DNA from: Adiantum capillus-veneris | Taxonomy: Eukaryota > Streptophyta > Polypodiopsida > Polypodiales > Pteridaceae | Assembly: GCA_014529385.2 (NCBI GenBank) | Contig: CM043965.1 | Coordinates: 11,336,412-11,400,411 of the forward strand | Reading direction: 5' to 3' | DNA length: 64,000 bases | In this document: positions 45,530 to 56,820 of the stretch, piece by piece | How positions within the stretch are numbered: position 1 is the stretch's first letter | How the letters are laid out: each line of letters starts with the position of its first letter | Notes under the pieces: model-generated | What the model was told of the DNA's origin: nothing | The model's input: the letters and a program-made list of their open reading frames with translations, nothing else | Databases searched by the model: none | Position numbers and translations under genes: made by a program

Positions 45530-48500
45530 GCGTGCAGTTGAACAGTCTTTTATTGCTTCTCAAAGAAAGGGTGGTAACAGCAATGCAGCCACTTCTTATG
45601 GTTCTGCTGCGAGTGGAAAAACTTCAATTCCTAATGCTTCTGCTGGCAGCAATTTTTATGGAGATTTTGATGATAAGGGAAAAAAGAAGATGGGTTTCCA
45701 TTATTGTAAATCTAATAATCACTTGATCAAGCGGTGTCCTAAGTTGAAGGCCAAAGAGGCTAAGAAGAAAGAGGGTGGTTCCACTACAAATGTTGGTTCC
45801 ACTACAAATGCAGCCATTGTTGAGTCTTCTGTGAAAGGAGACTCTATTGCGGATGTTGATGCAGAATGGGCATTTAGTGCAGAGTGCACTTACAATCTTG
45901 TTGTCCATGATGCATGCTTGTCATTTGCTGCAGATTCACATGTGTGGTATTTTGACAGTGGTGCTACAAAGCACATTACCTCACATCGTGAATTGTTCAC
46001 CTCTCTCGAGTCTGCCCCTCATGGAAATTTAGTCACTTGTGTCGACAATGCCTCTTATACGGTTCAAGGAGTTGGAAAGATTGTGCTCACTGCTACTAAT
46101 GGTAGTTCTTTCACACATGTTGATGCACTTTATGTACCTGGGATCAAGAAGAATCTCTTGTCTGTACTTATAGTCAAATTTTTGGATGACAGATGTATAG
46201 TTCATGATCTCAGTTTTGGTGATGAAATTGTTGCATCTGGCCTTTTGTGCCATGGGCTGTATAAGCTCAGTTTGTATAAAAAGTGTGGACAAAATTTTGC
46301 AAATGCAGTTGCAGATTCAAGGGCTATTTCAGATGCAAAACTTTGGCATGCACGTTTTGGTCATCTGAATTTTGCTAGTTTGCTGCGTTTGTAGAAATTT
46401 TGATATGGTTGCTTCTTTGCCGCCTCTTGAAGCACCTGAAAAACATGTTTGTGAAGGCTATATTTTGGGTAAGATGCAGCGTTCTAAGTTCCCAAAGGAT
46501 GGTTCAGTTCAGGCCACATGCAGGTTGTTACTTGTGCAAAGTGATGTTTGTGGGTCCATGCAAACTCCATTCTTGGGCAATTACCATTACTTTGTGACTT
46601 TCGCTGATGATTACTCCAAGCATGCATGGGTATTTCCGCTTAAAGAGAAGTCCGAAGTTTTTATGTGCTTCAAACAATTTCTGGCTATGGCTCAAAATGT
46701 CTCGAAATGTACTATGGGCACTCTCCATTCCGATCGAGGGGGGGAGTATATGTCTCATGAATTCAATGCATTTCCGACTAGATAAAACACCAATGTACAA
46801 TGCCTTATACACCTCAGCAAAATGGTGTTGCTAAGAGAAAAAAAAAGGTTACTTATGGAAATGGCACAATGTATGGTCAAAAGTCAAGCTTTGCCGCATT
46901 CTTTTTGGCTTGAGGCCATCATGTGTGCCACTTATGTACTAAACAGATGTCCTACGAAAGCTTTGCAGTCTATTACTCCATATGAAGCATGGCATGATAG
47001 AAAGCCTTCTATTGAGCACATGCGTGTTTTTGGCTGCTTGGCATATGCTTTGGTGCCACAAACACAACAAAGAAAATTGGATGATAAGGCTGTCAAATGT
47101 ATTTTTGTTGGTTATAGTGCTGAAAGAAAAGGTTACAGGTTGTATCACCTGCAAACAAAACGAATTCTGGTTTCAAGGGATGTAATGTTTGTGGAAGATT
47201 CTATTCAGCCCTTGCTATCATGTACTAGAGACAGTAATGTAAGCTCATAAAACATTTATGACACTTTGTTGCCTCTTTTCAGTGGTGGAAATACAAATGT
47301 AAGTTCCAATGAGGCAAATGTACAGCCTATGGGGGTTTCTAAAAATGTTACAAATCAGCTATTACTGATGCAGATTTATGATGTACTTGATGAGGAAAGG
47401 GCTGAAAATGAGAAGTCTAGAGGTATGCCAAAATGGCTGGTGCACACTTTGCATGACAGTAAATTGGATGCACCTTTGTCTAGTCGTACTCGTTCAGGCT
47501 CTTTCCGTGTATCTTATGCATAAGTTTGTTATGCTTTGGCTGTGTCTAGCTTACATGATGTTGAGGAGCCTCTGTCTTCTGATGAAGCATAGAATTCAAA
47601 AAATTGGGTGGGTGCCATGCAATCAGAATATGATGCACTTATAGAAAATGACACATGGACTTTATGTGATTTTCATCCTGGCAAAAAGGCCATTGGTACG
47701 AAGTGGGTTTACAAGTTGAAACGCAAGCCGGAGGGTGAGATCGATCGCCATAAGGCTCGACTTGTTGCAAAGGGTTATGCACAGCAAAAAGGCATAGATT
47801 ATGAAGAGACCTTTGCTCCCACTTGTTGTATGACTACTGTCGTTTTCTATGTGCATTGGCAGCTCATTGTGGTTGGGGTGTACATCAATCAGACATTGTT
47901 ACTGCTTTCTTGAATGGTGACATATTTGAGGATGTTTATGTAATGCAACCTTGCGGTTTTGTCAAGAAAGGACAAGAGGACAAAGTGTGCAATTGTAACA
48001 AGGCTTGTATGGGTTGAAGCAATCTCCTTGTGCTTGGTATGATAAAGATGACACTCATTTGGTCAAACAAGGCTTTGGTAATAGTCCAACAGAAAGCACA
48101 TTGTATGTAAAGCGTGGGGGTGATGTACTTCTCATTGTGGTTCTTTATGTAGATGATTTGCTGATCACTAGACCAAATGAGAGACATATTGCTGAATTTA
48201 AGGCTGATTTGAATGCTACTTTCAAGATGAAAGATTTGGGGTTGTTACATCATTATTTAGGCATACAGTTTAAGCATTGCGATGGTGGTATTGCCTTGTG
48301 GAATAAAAGTTACATAGAGACATTGCTATGTAAGTTTGGACTTGAGGATTGAAAACCTATTGCCACTCCCATGGAAACAGGTTTGAAGTTGAGTCTACAT
48401 GATGTTGGCGATCCTGATGATGTCACTCTTTACCAAATTTCTATTGGCTGCCTCATTTATGTATGCAACACAAGGCCAGATATTCAATTTGCAGTCTCAC

Positions 48501-49102
48501 AAGTCAGCAGATTTATGCATAGCCCAGGGTCTAAGCATTGGCAAGCTGTCAAGAGGATTTTTTGCTACCTTAGTGGCACTTTACATCTTGGCTTGTTTTA
48601 TCCCAAGGGGAGATCATTGCCGCCAGATTTACATGCTTTTTCGGACTCAGATTGGGCTCGTTATTTTGACACACAAGTGTCCACAAGTGGTTTTTGTTTC
48701 ATGCTTGGCAGTTCATGTATATCATGGTTGAGCAAGAAGCAACCTACTGTGGCAACTTCAAGTTGTGAGGGTGAGTAGAGGCTAGTCTTCTCAACTACGG
48801 TTGAGTGTGTATGGCTCAGACGCCTTATGGCTGATTTGGGTGTTGGACAGGACACTGCCAACACTATCTACACTGACAGTCAAAGCGCATTGGCAATTGC
48901 GAGGAACCTAGTTTTCCATGCTCTCACAAATCACATTGAGGTGCATTACCACTATGTCAGGGAGGGGCTCTCAACAGGAGAGATTAGCTTGGCTTATGTG
49001 CCAATACATGACAACCTTTCAGATCTTTTCACAAAGGCATTGTCTCCTGAGAAGCTTGAAGCTTTCCGCAAAGCGTTGGGCTTACTCCCCTTTGTGGACT
49101 GA
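45530..49102 (+). pseudogene. copia-2 gag C-terminus, protease, integrase, RT and RNase H
   Basis: Resumes the gag cut at 6471: AVEQSFIASQRKGGNS, then a zinc knuckle with its first Cys replaced by Phe (FHYCKSNNHLIKRC), protease box WYFDSGATKHIT (45948), and integrase pieces: LWHARFGHLNFASLL, HVCEGYILGKMQRS, LLVQSDVCG, TLHSDRGGEYMSHEF, then TYVLNRCPTKAL and FGCLAYALVP. RT: NDTWTLCDFHPGKKAIGTKW, HKARLVAKGYAQQKGIDYEE, QSDIVTAFLNGDIFEDVYVM, LYVDDLLITR (Y-V-D-D at 48146). RNase H: SDSDWARYFDTQVSTSGFCF and TIYTDSQSALAIARN. At least seven frame breaks or stops (for example 46394, 46785, 47250, 47913, 48352, 48778) make it non-functional. Confidence 0.9.
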
Positions 49103-49176
49103 TCAGTCCTCAGGGCATGGAACTTCCCTTTACTCATGTGCCAGCTCTCGTTCACCGCATCACTCCAGGGTGGATT

Positions 49177-49405
49177 TGTTACCATATACATGTGGTAGTG
49201 ATGTGTGTGAACACACTAGGGCTGTCAGGGCATTTTTTCCCTCTTTAGGAGGTTTTTTCCCCCGAGCATTGTATATAAGCCCATCACTCTAGGGCTATCT
49301 ATCTTTCCATTGCACACTAAGTTACACACTCTCTATTGTGTTCCTTGAGCCTCCTTCATCTTCTCCAAGATGTGTGCGTTTCTCTACAACCCTAATTCCA
49401 AAACA
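49177..49405 (+). repeat. copia-2 3' LTR
   Basis: Starts TGTTACCATATACATG after the purine-rich CCAGGGTGGATT and ends AATTCCAAAACA. Its right two-thirds match the reverse complement of 7508-7650, including the CGAGCATTGTATATAAGCCC promoter block. The two LTRs are clearly diverged, making copia-2 the oldest layer of the tower, as nesting order also requires. Confidence 0.8.
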
Positions 49406-49499
49406 TGTGGCTTTTCTACAATGCATTTCTCTTCAATCACCTTTGCCTTTAAACAAAGAGCGAGCCCAATTTTCTATGCTGCCTCCTCTAAAACGGAAG

Positions 49500-52400
49500 T
49501 CCAAAATTTGGCTCTTATGCCATTTCTTAGTATTGAACCACTATTGCTTGATTTTGTTGAAGTGGAAGAGGAATCACCTCCACTCCTAGGAGGAGTTCAC
49601 ATGGTCGTTGCACTCTATTGGTCTCTTCCAATTGTCTCCACTTGAAATCCTCCTTTAAGTAGCACCTGAACTTCTTCATATGTGATATTTGTTTCTAGAT
49701 CAACCGGCCAAGTTGTTGGAGGAGGAGCGGGCCTTGGTCTATATTATGATCCACCACATAGCAATGAATAACATGTCTGAGAGACAAAACCAGAACCATT
49801 GTTTGAGTAACCCATTTGGATGTTTTCTATACCCCTCAAAGGATGTTGCAGGAGTCCCTTTACTACCTTGCCACAATATTTTGTCCACATCTCTTTCCAC
49901 AGCTAGGGTGCCACTACATGTCACACAACTACTGATAGGGGTTCTTCTTATTTCCCACATAGCTTCATTGACCTTTTGTTCCAAAATGCAAATCTTTGTC
50001 TTTGCTTTGTAATTTTCACTTCCATCTACCACCCCTGAATCTTCCGTGAAAATGATCTTCCTTGGCCTTCTGTGTGTTTTGCGGTCTTGTTTTTTTGGAT
50101 TCTACTCTAGCCTATGTGTCAATTCATCCTTAACATCAATTACGATCACTAACCCTCGCTTTTTCCGAACGGTTTATTTGTCTCCTTCAAGTGGGGTACG
50201 AGCCTTATACATGGGTGTTCTAGATGTAGCCTCATTTACTACTCGTATCACCTGTGCTGGACTAGAGGAAACTCTTTCCTTTAGCCTCTCTAGAGAAGGA
50301 CCCTTTCCAATATTCTTACCATGAGAGTAAGAAACTGCCTTTCCGCTTTGTAGTATTGCATTTGCCATATCTGAAGCACATACATGATAGAATGAGATTT
50401 TTCTTTTGAACCCTTCACCTGCAATCCAGCTACCATGCTTGCTCTTGGCTAAGTTGGTTCTTGGAGTGTTTCCCCATCAACACTTCTCTATATTGCTAAC
50501 ATGATGCTCCCCAATGTGCAATACGCACCTCCCACCAACTAAACCAAGAGTTCATTGCAGGGATGTTTTTATCCATGAAATTTTCATTATGCCACCATTA
50601 TTGAAGTAGACGAGACTCCGCTAGCTGCCCCTTTAGAGGGGGCTAGACTCTACTTCTTGCACATGTCTCTGTGGGTTTGTTCAGATGAAGAGACAATGTA
50701 CTTTATGGTGTGTGCAACCATGCTCAGTCTCCAATGAAAAAGGAAAGATCACTCTCGATGTTGTAGAACATTGTCTTTGCCACCACCATTGAACACTGTG
50801 CAAACTGCATTCCAATTGGCTTGAGCTTTGTCTACCATGAATCCATAGAAATCTGCTCTCTCACATTCATGACTCTCCATAACTTCATTTATGCAATGCC
50901 AGAAAAGAATTTGTGCTTTCATGTCTTCCTCTTTCATCTTACATGTTGCAATAGTGATGAGATCCTGCATGCTACAACAAAAGACAAGCACATTAGTAAA
51001 CACATTGCTAGTTGTTTCTTAGGATATGCCAAACTTTTGAAACATGTTCGTAAGACAACAAACCCTGGATCATAAACATGGCATTCCATGGTCACCCAAT
51101 CCGCCACTCGGTGAGTGTGATCAAATTGCACCCAAGCGTGCCAAAGATCTCCATGTCCACTTCGTCGCATTTGATTAACCAAATCCAATCCAGATGCGGG
51201 ACCTATTGTAAACATCTTGAACACAAAACAATGCTCCCCTTCTGATCCTTGCCCGGGAAACCTGCTTTTGTGAAAAAAATCCTACGTGCATTCTCTTTTT
51301 AGTCGCAACAAGGATTCCAAAACCAAAGCTCTCCTGTGTTGGTCCATTCCTAGTTGCAGCCATAAACCTTCAAAACGTGTACTCTAGAGTTAAATTACTT
51401 TGAAATATTATGTCCAAACAAGAGAAAATGAAAGCATCCTCACCAATTGTCCTCCACCAAGGGTCCCATTGCCTCACCAATATTTAGAAATTCTTGCTTG
51501 CCAAGTACATGGCTAGAGCCCCCCTCTTGCATCAAAGTTGTCGTCACAATTTCCTTTGCCACACACATTGCATCTTTCTTGCGCTTGCATGCCTATCCAC
51601 ACTCAGAACTCGTGCAACCATTTCTTTGGTTTTATTGGTGAGCCCTTTTGACAACCCATCCCACATGTCATGTTGATGATTTCCTTGATGTACAATTAAT
51701 CTGCTCATACTCTCATCCCTTGGCATGACATAATATACGAAGATATCACATATACACAAACAAATGGGCGGTTGACTGCAATAGTGGCAATTAAGCTCAC
51801 CACAATCCATCGCGAAACTTGCCCATGCAAGGTAGTTTTAGCATGCTACCATTGAAATGTGTTGTGTTTGACTTCCCAAAACAAATTTGGGATAGCTTTC
51901 ATTCATACATTTTAGACCACCTCCACAATGACTTTAGTGACACACTCCAAAAAATGCAATATTTGAGGTTTGTTGTTTGGTCCAATGGTGTGGATCATTC
52001 TTATGTTCCATAGCATCCATTGGATGAACCATTCCTAAGGTTGGTGGAAACTCAAACACAATGTTACCCTTGTAACCCTTTGGTATTTTTGACACTTGTT
52101 TGATTTCCACTATCTTTGAAAGAAGCTTCGTCAAAGTGTTGGGCTTTGTCATTGCATTAAAAAATGACAAAATACTATTTGAAATCCTTACCTCGATAGA
52201 TTTTTGCAATGTTTGCTCTCCAAAGAGTTGTTCCTTGCTTAGACTAGTAAGGTCTATGTAGGGAATATCCACCAATGGAATAGCCATGTCAGTAGAATTT
52301 GAGACCGCATCATTTTTTAGTAGCACCACAAACTTTGTAGAAAGAGATTCGTCCACAACATAAAACTCCTCTCCCAAGTGATTGCTTGTTCCTCCATTGG

Positions 52401-52620
52401 CAATGTCAACTCTTCACTCCCAACCATAACAGTTGCAAGCAAAGCATAAAAAGTTTGTGGTGAAACATGCTCTTGTAGATATTTAACCCCAAAGATAATC
52501 TTCCCATTGGTAAAGGCAAAAGCCCTTTTGAAAGAAGGGAAGACTATAGTGCATGACATGATAGTCGAGTAGAAATCTCTTGCAAGATCTTGAAAAATGA
52601 GAGTGAAAGTGTCTAGTTGC
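49500..52620 (-). pseudogene. Decayed DDE transposase-like gene of uncertain family
   Basis: Consecutive minus-strand fragments read as one decayed protein of about 900-1000 residues: ITWERSFMLW..., GYKGNIVFEFPPTLGMVHPM, a Cys/His-containing CGELNCHYCSQPPICLCIC (near 51800), HQGNHQHDMWDGLSKGLT, GHGDLWHAWVQFDHTHRVAD with WVTMECHVYDPG, then DLITIATCKMKEEDMKAQIL, RADFYGFMVDKAQANWNAVC and LQHRERSCLFHWRL, and finally CVTCSGTLAVERDVDKILW. The FMxD-x-AQANWNAV ... R-x-CLFHW block recalls large hypothetical proteins repeated in fern and bryophyte genomes that look like MULE-type transposases. That is memory, not a search. No terminal repeats were found. Confidence 0.5.
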
Positions 52621-52696
52621 GCTTAGAGGATTTAAGAGCATTTTATATTGGTCTTAGTAGTTATTAATAATATTTAATATTTTTTGAAATCCCTCT

Positions 52697-52699
52697 GTG

Positions 52700-52757
<58 letters not shown>

Positions 52758-52784
52758 CTTGTGAGTGAAGCCCCGCAACTCCCC

Positions 52785-52852
<68 letters not shown>

Positions 52853-52900
52853 CCTCCCTCTTTGTGTGAATCACCACAAACCCAAATACCCCCCTCCCCC

Positions 52901-52961
<61 letters not shown>

Positions 52962-53041
52962 GTCGGGTGGCACAGGGGGAAAAACATGGGGAAAACACAG
53001 CCGAGGTGGGGATTAAGGGGCAGTTTCCTCTCCCCTCCCCC

Positions 53042-53078
<37 letters not shown>
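52697..53078. repeat. CT microsatellites with two poly-C runs
   Basis: Four (CT)n blocks (about 52700-52752, 52817-52849, 52911-52959, 53046-53074) and two uninterrupted C runs of roughly 30 and 20 bases (near 52787-52816 and 52897-52910). The sequence between blocks contains near-repeats such as CTTTGTGTGAATCACC versus CTTGTGAGTGAAGCC. Six-frame translations here are artefacts. Confidence 0.95.
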
Positions 53079-53081
<3 letters not shown>

Positions 53082-53103
53082 GGCAAGTGGGTGAGGGAGA
53101 GGG

Positions 53104-54310
53104 AGGTGCACGGGGAAAATGCAGCGGGAGCCACGATTGTTTTTAGAAGCCACTCTAGAATGCATACAAAGCTTTACACTTGGTGAATGGAATCCGGAAT
53201 CAAATCATAGGATGCTATGTATTGATCTCAAGTGTGATAAAAGACCCGAGCATGTAGCCTCAAATCATGATGTGAATCATTTGTACCTACATCTAGACTT
53301 CGAACGAGCACCTATATATGTTGATATGGTGGACCAAATGTTAAGCATGACACACCATCAAGAGAGCCCAACATTAGAATGCAAGTGGAAAGTTTTCAAA
53401 GAAGTAATTTGCTCTTGTGCGAAGGAATTCTTTTCGGTGAAACAAATGTCTTGAAAAAGGTCTAAAAAGGGTAGCACCAAGAAGAAATGGTTTGACATGG
53501 AATGCAGTCAAGCGCAAAAACACTTGCTAAGGTTGGATGCAAGCAAAGACAAGGAAATTTACTTGGAACATTCACACACATACAAAGGAATTGTTGAAAA
53601 AAAGAGGAGAAGGTGGAAGTCAAAAAATAACTTCTTTTAGCGCAAGAGAAAGCACATGCATGTGGCAAGTTTTGGCAAAATCTAAAAGGCAAGCTTGTTG
53701 AGAGCTTTGATGACTTGACTCTTGAGGATATGTATACGCATTGCAAGAACCTCTATGAGCAACCCAATGTTGATAAGATGGAGTGTTATGGGTCCCTCCC
53801 GCTTATGCCTCCCTTCTTTACCATTGAAGATGTATGTTGCGCGCTTGAGAAACTTGCTACTCGCAAGGCAAGGGACCTTCAAGGTGTCAAGGCTGAAATG
53901 ATTAAATGGACAAGCAAGAAAACATGATATTGGATACGCGATATGTTTAACGTTGCACTTCAACATGGCATGCCTCATGATTGGAGTGCAAATTGGATCA
54001 AACCTTTGCACAAAGGAGGAGATGTAAACAATGTGAACACCTATCGCACTATAATAGTTGGTTCTTTGATGGCAAAGTTATTTGGATGTATCATGGAGAT
54101 GAAGATAAGTGAATGGGATGAAAATAACGGCAAATGTGCACTAGGCCAAGCAGGTTTTCGAAAGCATCATAGCATATTGATCACCTTGTCACTCTTCGAG
54201 TTCTTATGGAAGCATCTCGATTGAAAGGAAAAAAGTTGTATTGTTACTTTGTGGATTTCAAGAAAGATTTTGACATGGTACCATGAGGAAATCTTTGGAG
54301 ACGTTGTCAG
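53104..54310 (+). pseudogene. LINE reverse transcriptase remnant
   Basis: Non-LTR retrotransposon, endonuclease-to-RT region. Fragments: end of the endonuclease/linker (QREPRLFLEATLECIQS, ECKWKVFKEVICSCAKEFF), KKKWFDMECSQAQKHLLRL, then RT domain 0-2: LPLMPPFFTIEDVCCALEKL, ATRKARDLQGVKAEMIKW, MPHDWSANWIKPLHKGGDV, NTYRTIIVGSLMAKLFG, LGQAGFRKHHS and a frameshifted VDFKKDFDMVP. It stops before the catalytic A-x-A-D-D-like box, so the copy is truncated at its 3' side or interrupted near 54310. Stops at 53454, 53927 and 54224. Confidence 0.85.
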
Positions 54311-55497
54311 GAGTTTTTTGGAGCAAGGGATTGCGCATATGTATATACACATGCATGGTGCATCGAATAAAGGATTGCCCATTTTCCAGAGCCAGGTGGT
54401 TATGTGGGGCCCACGTGTGTACAGGTAGGACATTATGTACATAGTGCATCGATTTTCACTATCACCAGTATCAGTGTGTTTTTTCTATAATAATGAGGAG
54501 TTGGTAGCGCGTAAAACTTCTCGAGAAAGCTATCCACGGGCCAACGACATGAGGTAAGCACGTGCATCAGATGGCATCTAGTGGCGTCAGGAGGGCGAAT
54601 GGGGTCGATACTTGCACGCGGAGAAGTACGGGCACAACGTGGGCGAATGGGGTCAATACTTGCACGTGGAGAAGTACGGGCACAACGTGGGTGTTTTCTT
54701 GTGATAATTATGCAGAAAGGTCTCATGAGGACCATCTTTTGGGGCCACTTCACATGGTGACGGGATGCATTATTGAAAAAAGCTGAGTGCCAGGTGCGGA
54801 TGATGCAAAAAGGTGACAACTATGCACTGCGAGGTCAGTTTTTGGCCTGTTCGAGGTCCGTTTGAGGTCAATTAAAAGGCCAAGGGTTCCCAAGTAATAT
54901 AGATAAGTGTGGGAACTGAAAAAATGGAGAGAAGACCAGAAGAAGAGTGGAGAAGAGAGGAGGAACAACTACAACTGTGTTTTTGGGGTTTTTGGAACCT
55001 GTTTTGGCCGTAAATTGCTCATCCGAGGTCGGATTTGAGCACTTTGACATTGTAGACTGGGGTTTTGGGCTGTTCCGGGCACGATGGTGCTGTCCATTTT
55101 GCCAAATTCCTCATTGTTTTTTTGTTGTTTTGGCTGTGTAAGTTTCTCCTATGAGAAAAGCTCCTGCTCTAGTTTCTGATTATATCTGGCTTATTTTACC
55201 CATATTGTGTGAGTTGTTTTCCCCATTGGTGTTGGCCCAAGCTCAATTGTATGTAAACATCATAAATTCTTCTCTTTTGAGATGATTTTTTGAGTGTGTG
55301 TGTGTGTGTGTATCTTTCTGTGTGGAGTGGAAAAACGGATAGTCTCTCTCCTCTCACTCCATAGGTGTGTTCCCTGTCTCGGCCAGGTGTGTTGTGTAAG
55401 CCGAGTGGTGCCCCATAGTGTGTGTGTATATCCTTCCAAGAGTGTGTTTCGGGTCATTATAGAGGGATTGTGTGTGTTTCCATCCCGCTCACAACGT
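54311..55497. other. Anonymous stretch between LINE remnant and Tat-like element
   Basis: No recognisable gene. It contains a two-copy 48-bp tandem duplication (listed separately) and short GT-rich runs near 55295. Open frames here have no motif. Confidence 0.45.
54593..54691. repeat. 48-bp tandem duplication
   Basis: GGGCGAATGGGGTC, then ATACTTGCACG, GGAGAAGTACGGGCACAACG occurs at 54593-54640 and again at 54641-54688 with two substitutions. Confidence 0.9.
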
Positions 55498-56720
55498 TGA
55501 TGGAGCAAAAGACACCGTGCGCACACTCACACACCGAGACAACTCAACACCACACAAGAAATTTACTTGAACTCCAACCCACACACACCGCCACTTAAGA
55601 GCTCAATAAGAACACTACCCACAAGCTCAATTCAAACTCCAAACGCCTCGACCTACAAGCCCTTACCTGCCCGCAGATACTACAAGGTGAGTCGAGGTGA
55701 TCAACACTTGAAATCACTCTTGATGGTGACCAAAATATACAGGAAAAACCATGAAAAACCCAAAAACTACAGCCACAAAATTCCACTCTCAAAGCATTGC
55801 AAAGCCTTCACCAAACTCCACTCTGTTGGACTCTTTGGAGTAGCGCCAACACCGATACAGGGTCACATAGTCTTGCAGAAAACCGCACCTTCTTCCGTCA
55901 ATTCCTTGCACACACACATCTATGGAAACCTTATAACTTCCATAGACTCTCCCAAGTGCAAAATTGAAGAGAGAAATATCTCATTCACTCCTCCACACAC
56001 TCGAAAACAGGACGCGAACGCAACGGGACTGCACTAGACCACTTGTAAGAACCCTGCTTCCTCCCTCATGCTGAGAGGTGAAAGTGTGGATATTTATCTT
56101 CAAAAGTACTCCCTCAGCATGGATCATCACGGCATTATGAGTGATGTGGAAATTTGAAGCCATTTCACACCTTTTTTGATCATTTTTGGATCTTTTTTGG
56201 CCCAGTTTTGGCCAATTTTGACCCCCGACGGACATTTTTTGCAAGAAAAACCCCAAATGGACTCTAAAATTCACCAAATTTTTTACTCTTGATCCTAGAT
56301 ACCCAAAGAAATTTTCCACATCAACACATTCTATTTTTGGCCACTTCTAGAGTGGTGCACGTATCACCGCAGATTAGGCACCGTAAATAGACAGTTACTG
56401 CATGTCCCAAACTTCTTGAGCGGGATGAGAGTACCCACACTTGTCGCTTGAATTATTTACATTCTAGAAAGCTCAAACACATTCTCTAGATCCAAAATAA
56501 GCAACCTAGAACCATATATAAGGCCCCGATACCCTATATGGGCATGTACATGTGTCGACTGCTAGCACGCGAACCTGACTATTCACAATGTGTACACGTT
56601 GCATCTTTTTTAGAAATTGAAACCACTTCACAAAGCTCCCAAATGCTTCTATTTACATATTTTTGTACATATGACCATGTATATAAATGCTACTTTGTAC
56701 ACACCAAAAGTGGTATATCA
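55498..56720 (-). repeat. 3' LTR of the Tat-like gypsy element
   Basis: On minus it starts TGATATACCACTTTTGG at 56720, right after the polypurine tract CTAGAGGGTGGGCAATGA, and ends GCTCCATCA at 55498. Positions 55498-56132 match 61979-62622. The rest (56133-56720) has no partner in the window because the 5' LTR is truncated. Confidence 0.75.
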
Positions 56721-56820
56721 TCATTGCCCACCCTCTAGGTAGAGCATTTGTGCTCAACCAAGAGACTATTTGCATTTAGAACCACATCCCTTGCAAAATA
56801 TTTCTTCAATCAATACCCAT

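Noticed and set aside
52654-53186. Arg-Glu repeat and Pro-rich proteins
   Set aside because: Translation of CT and poly-C simple repeats on both strands.
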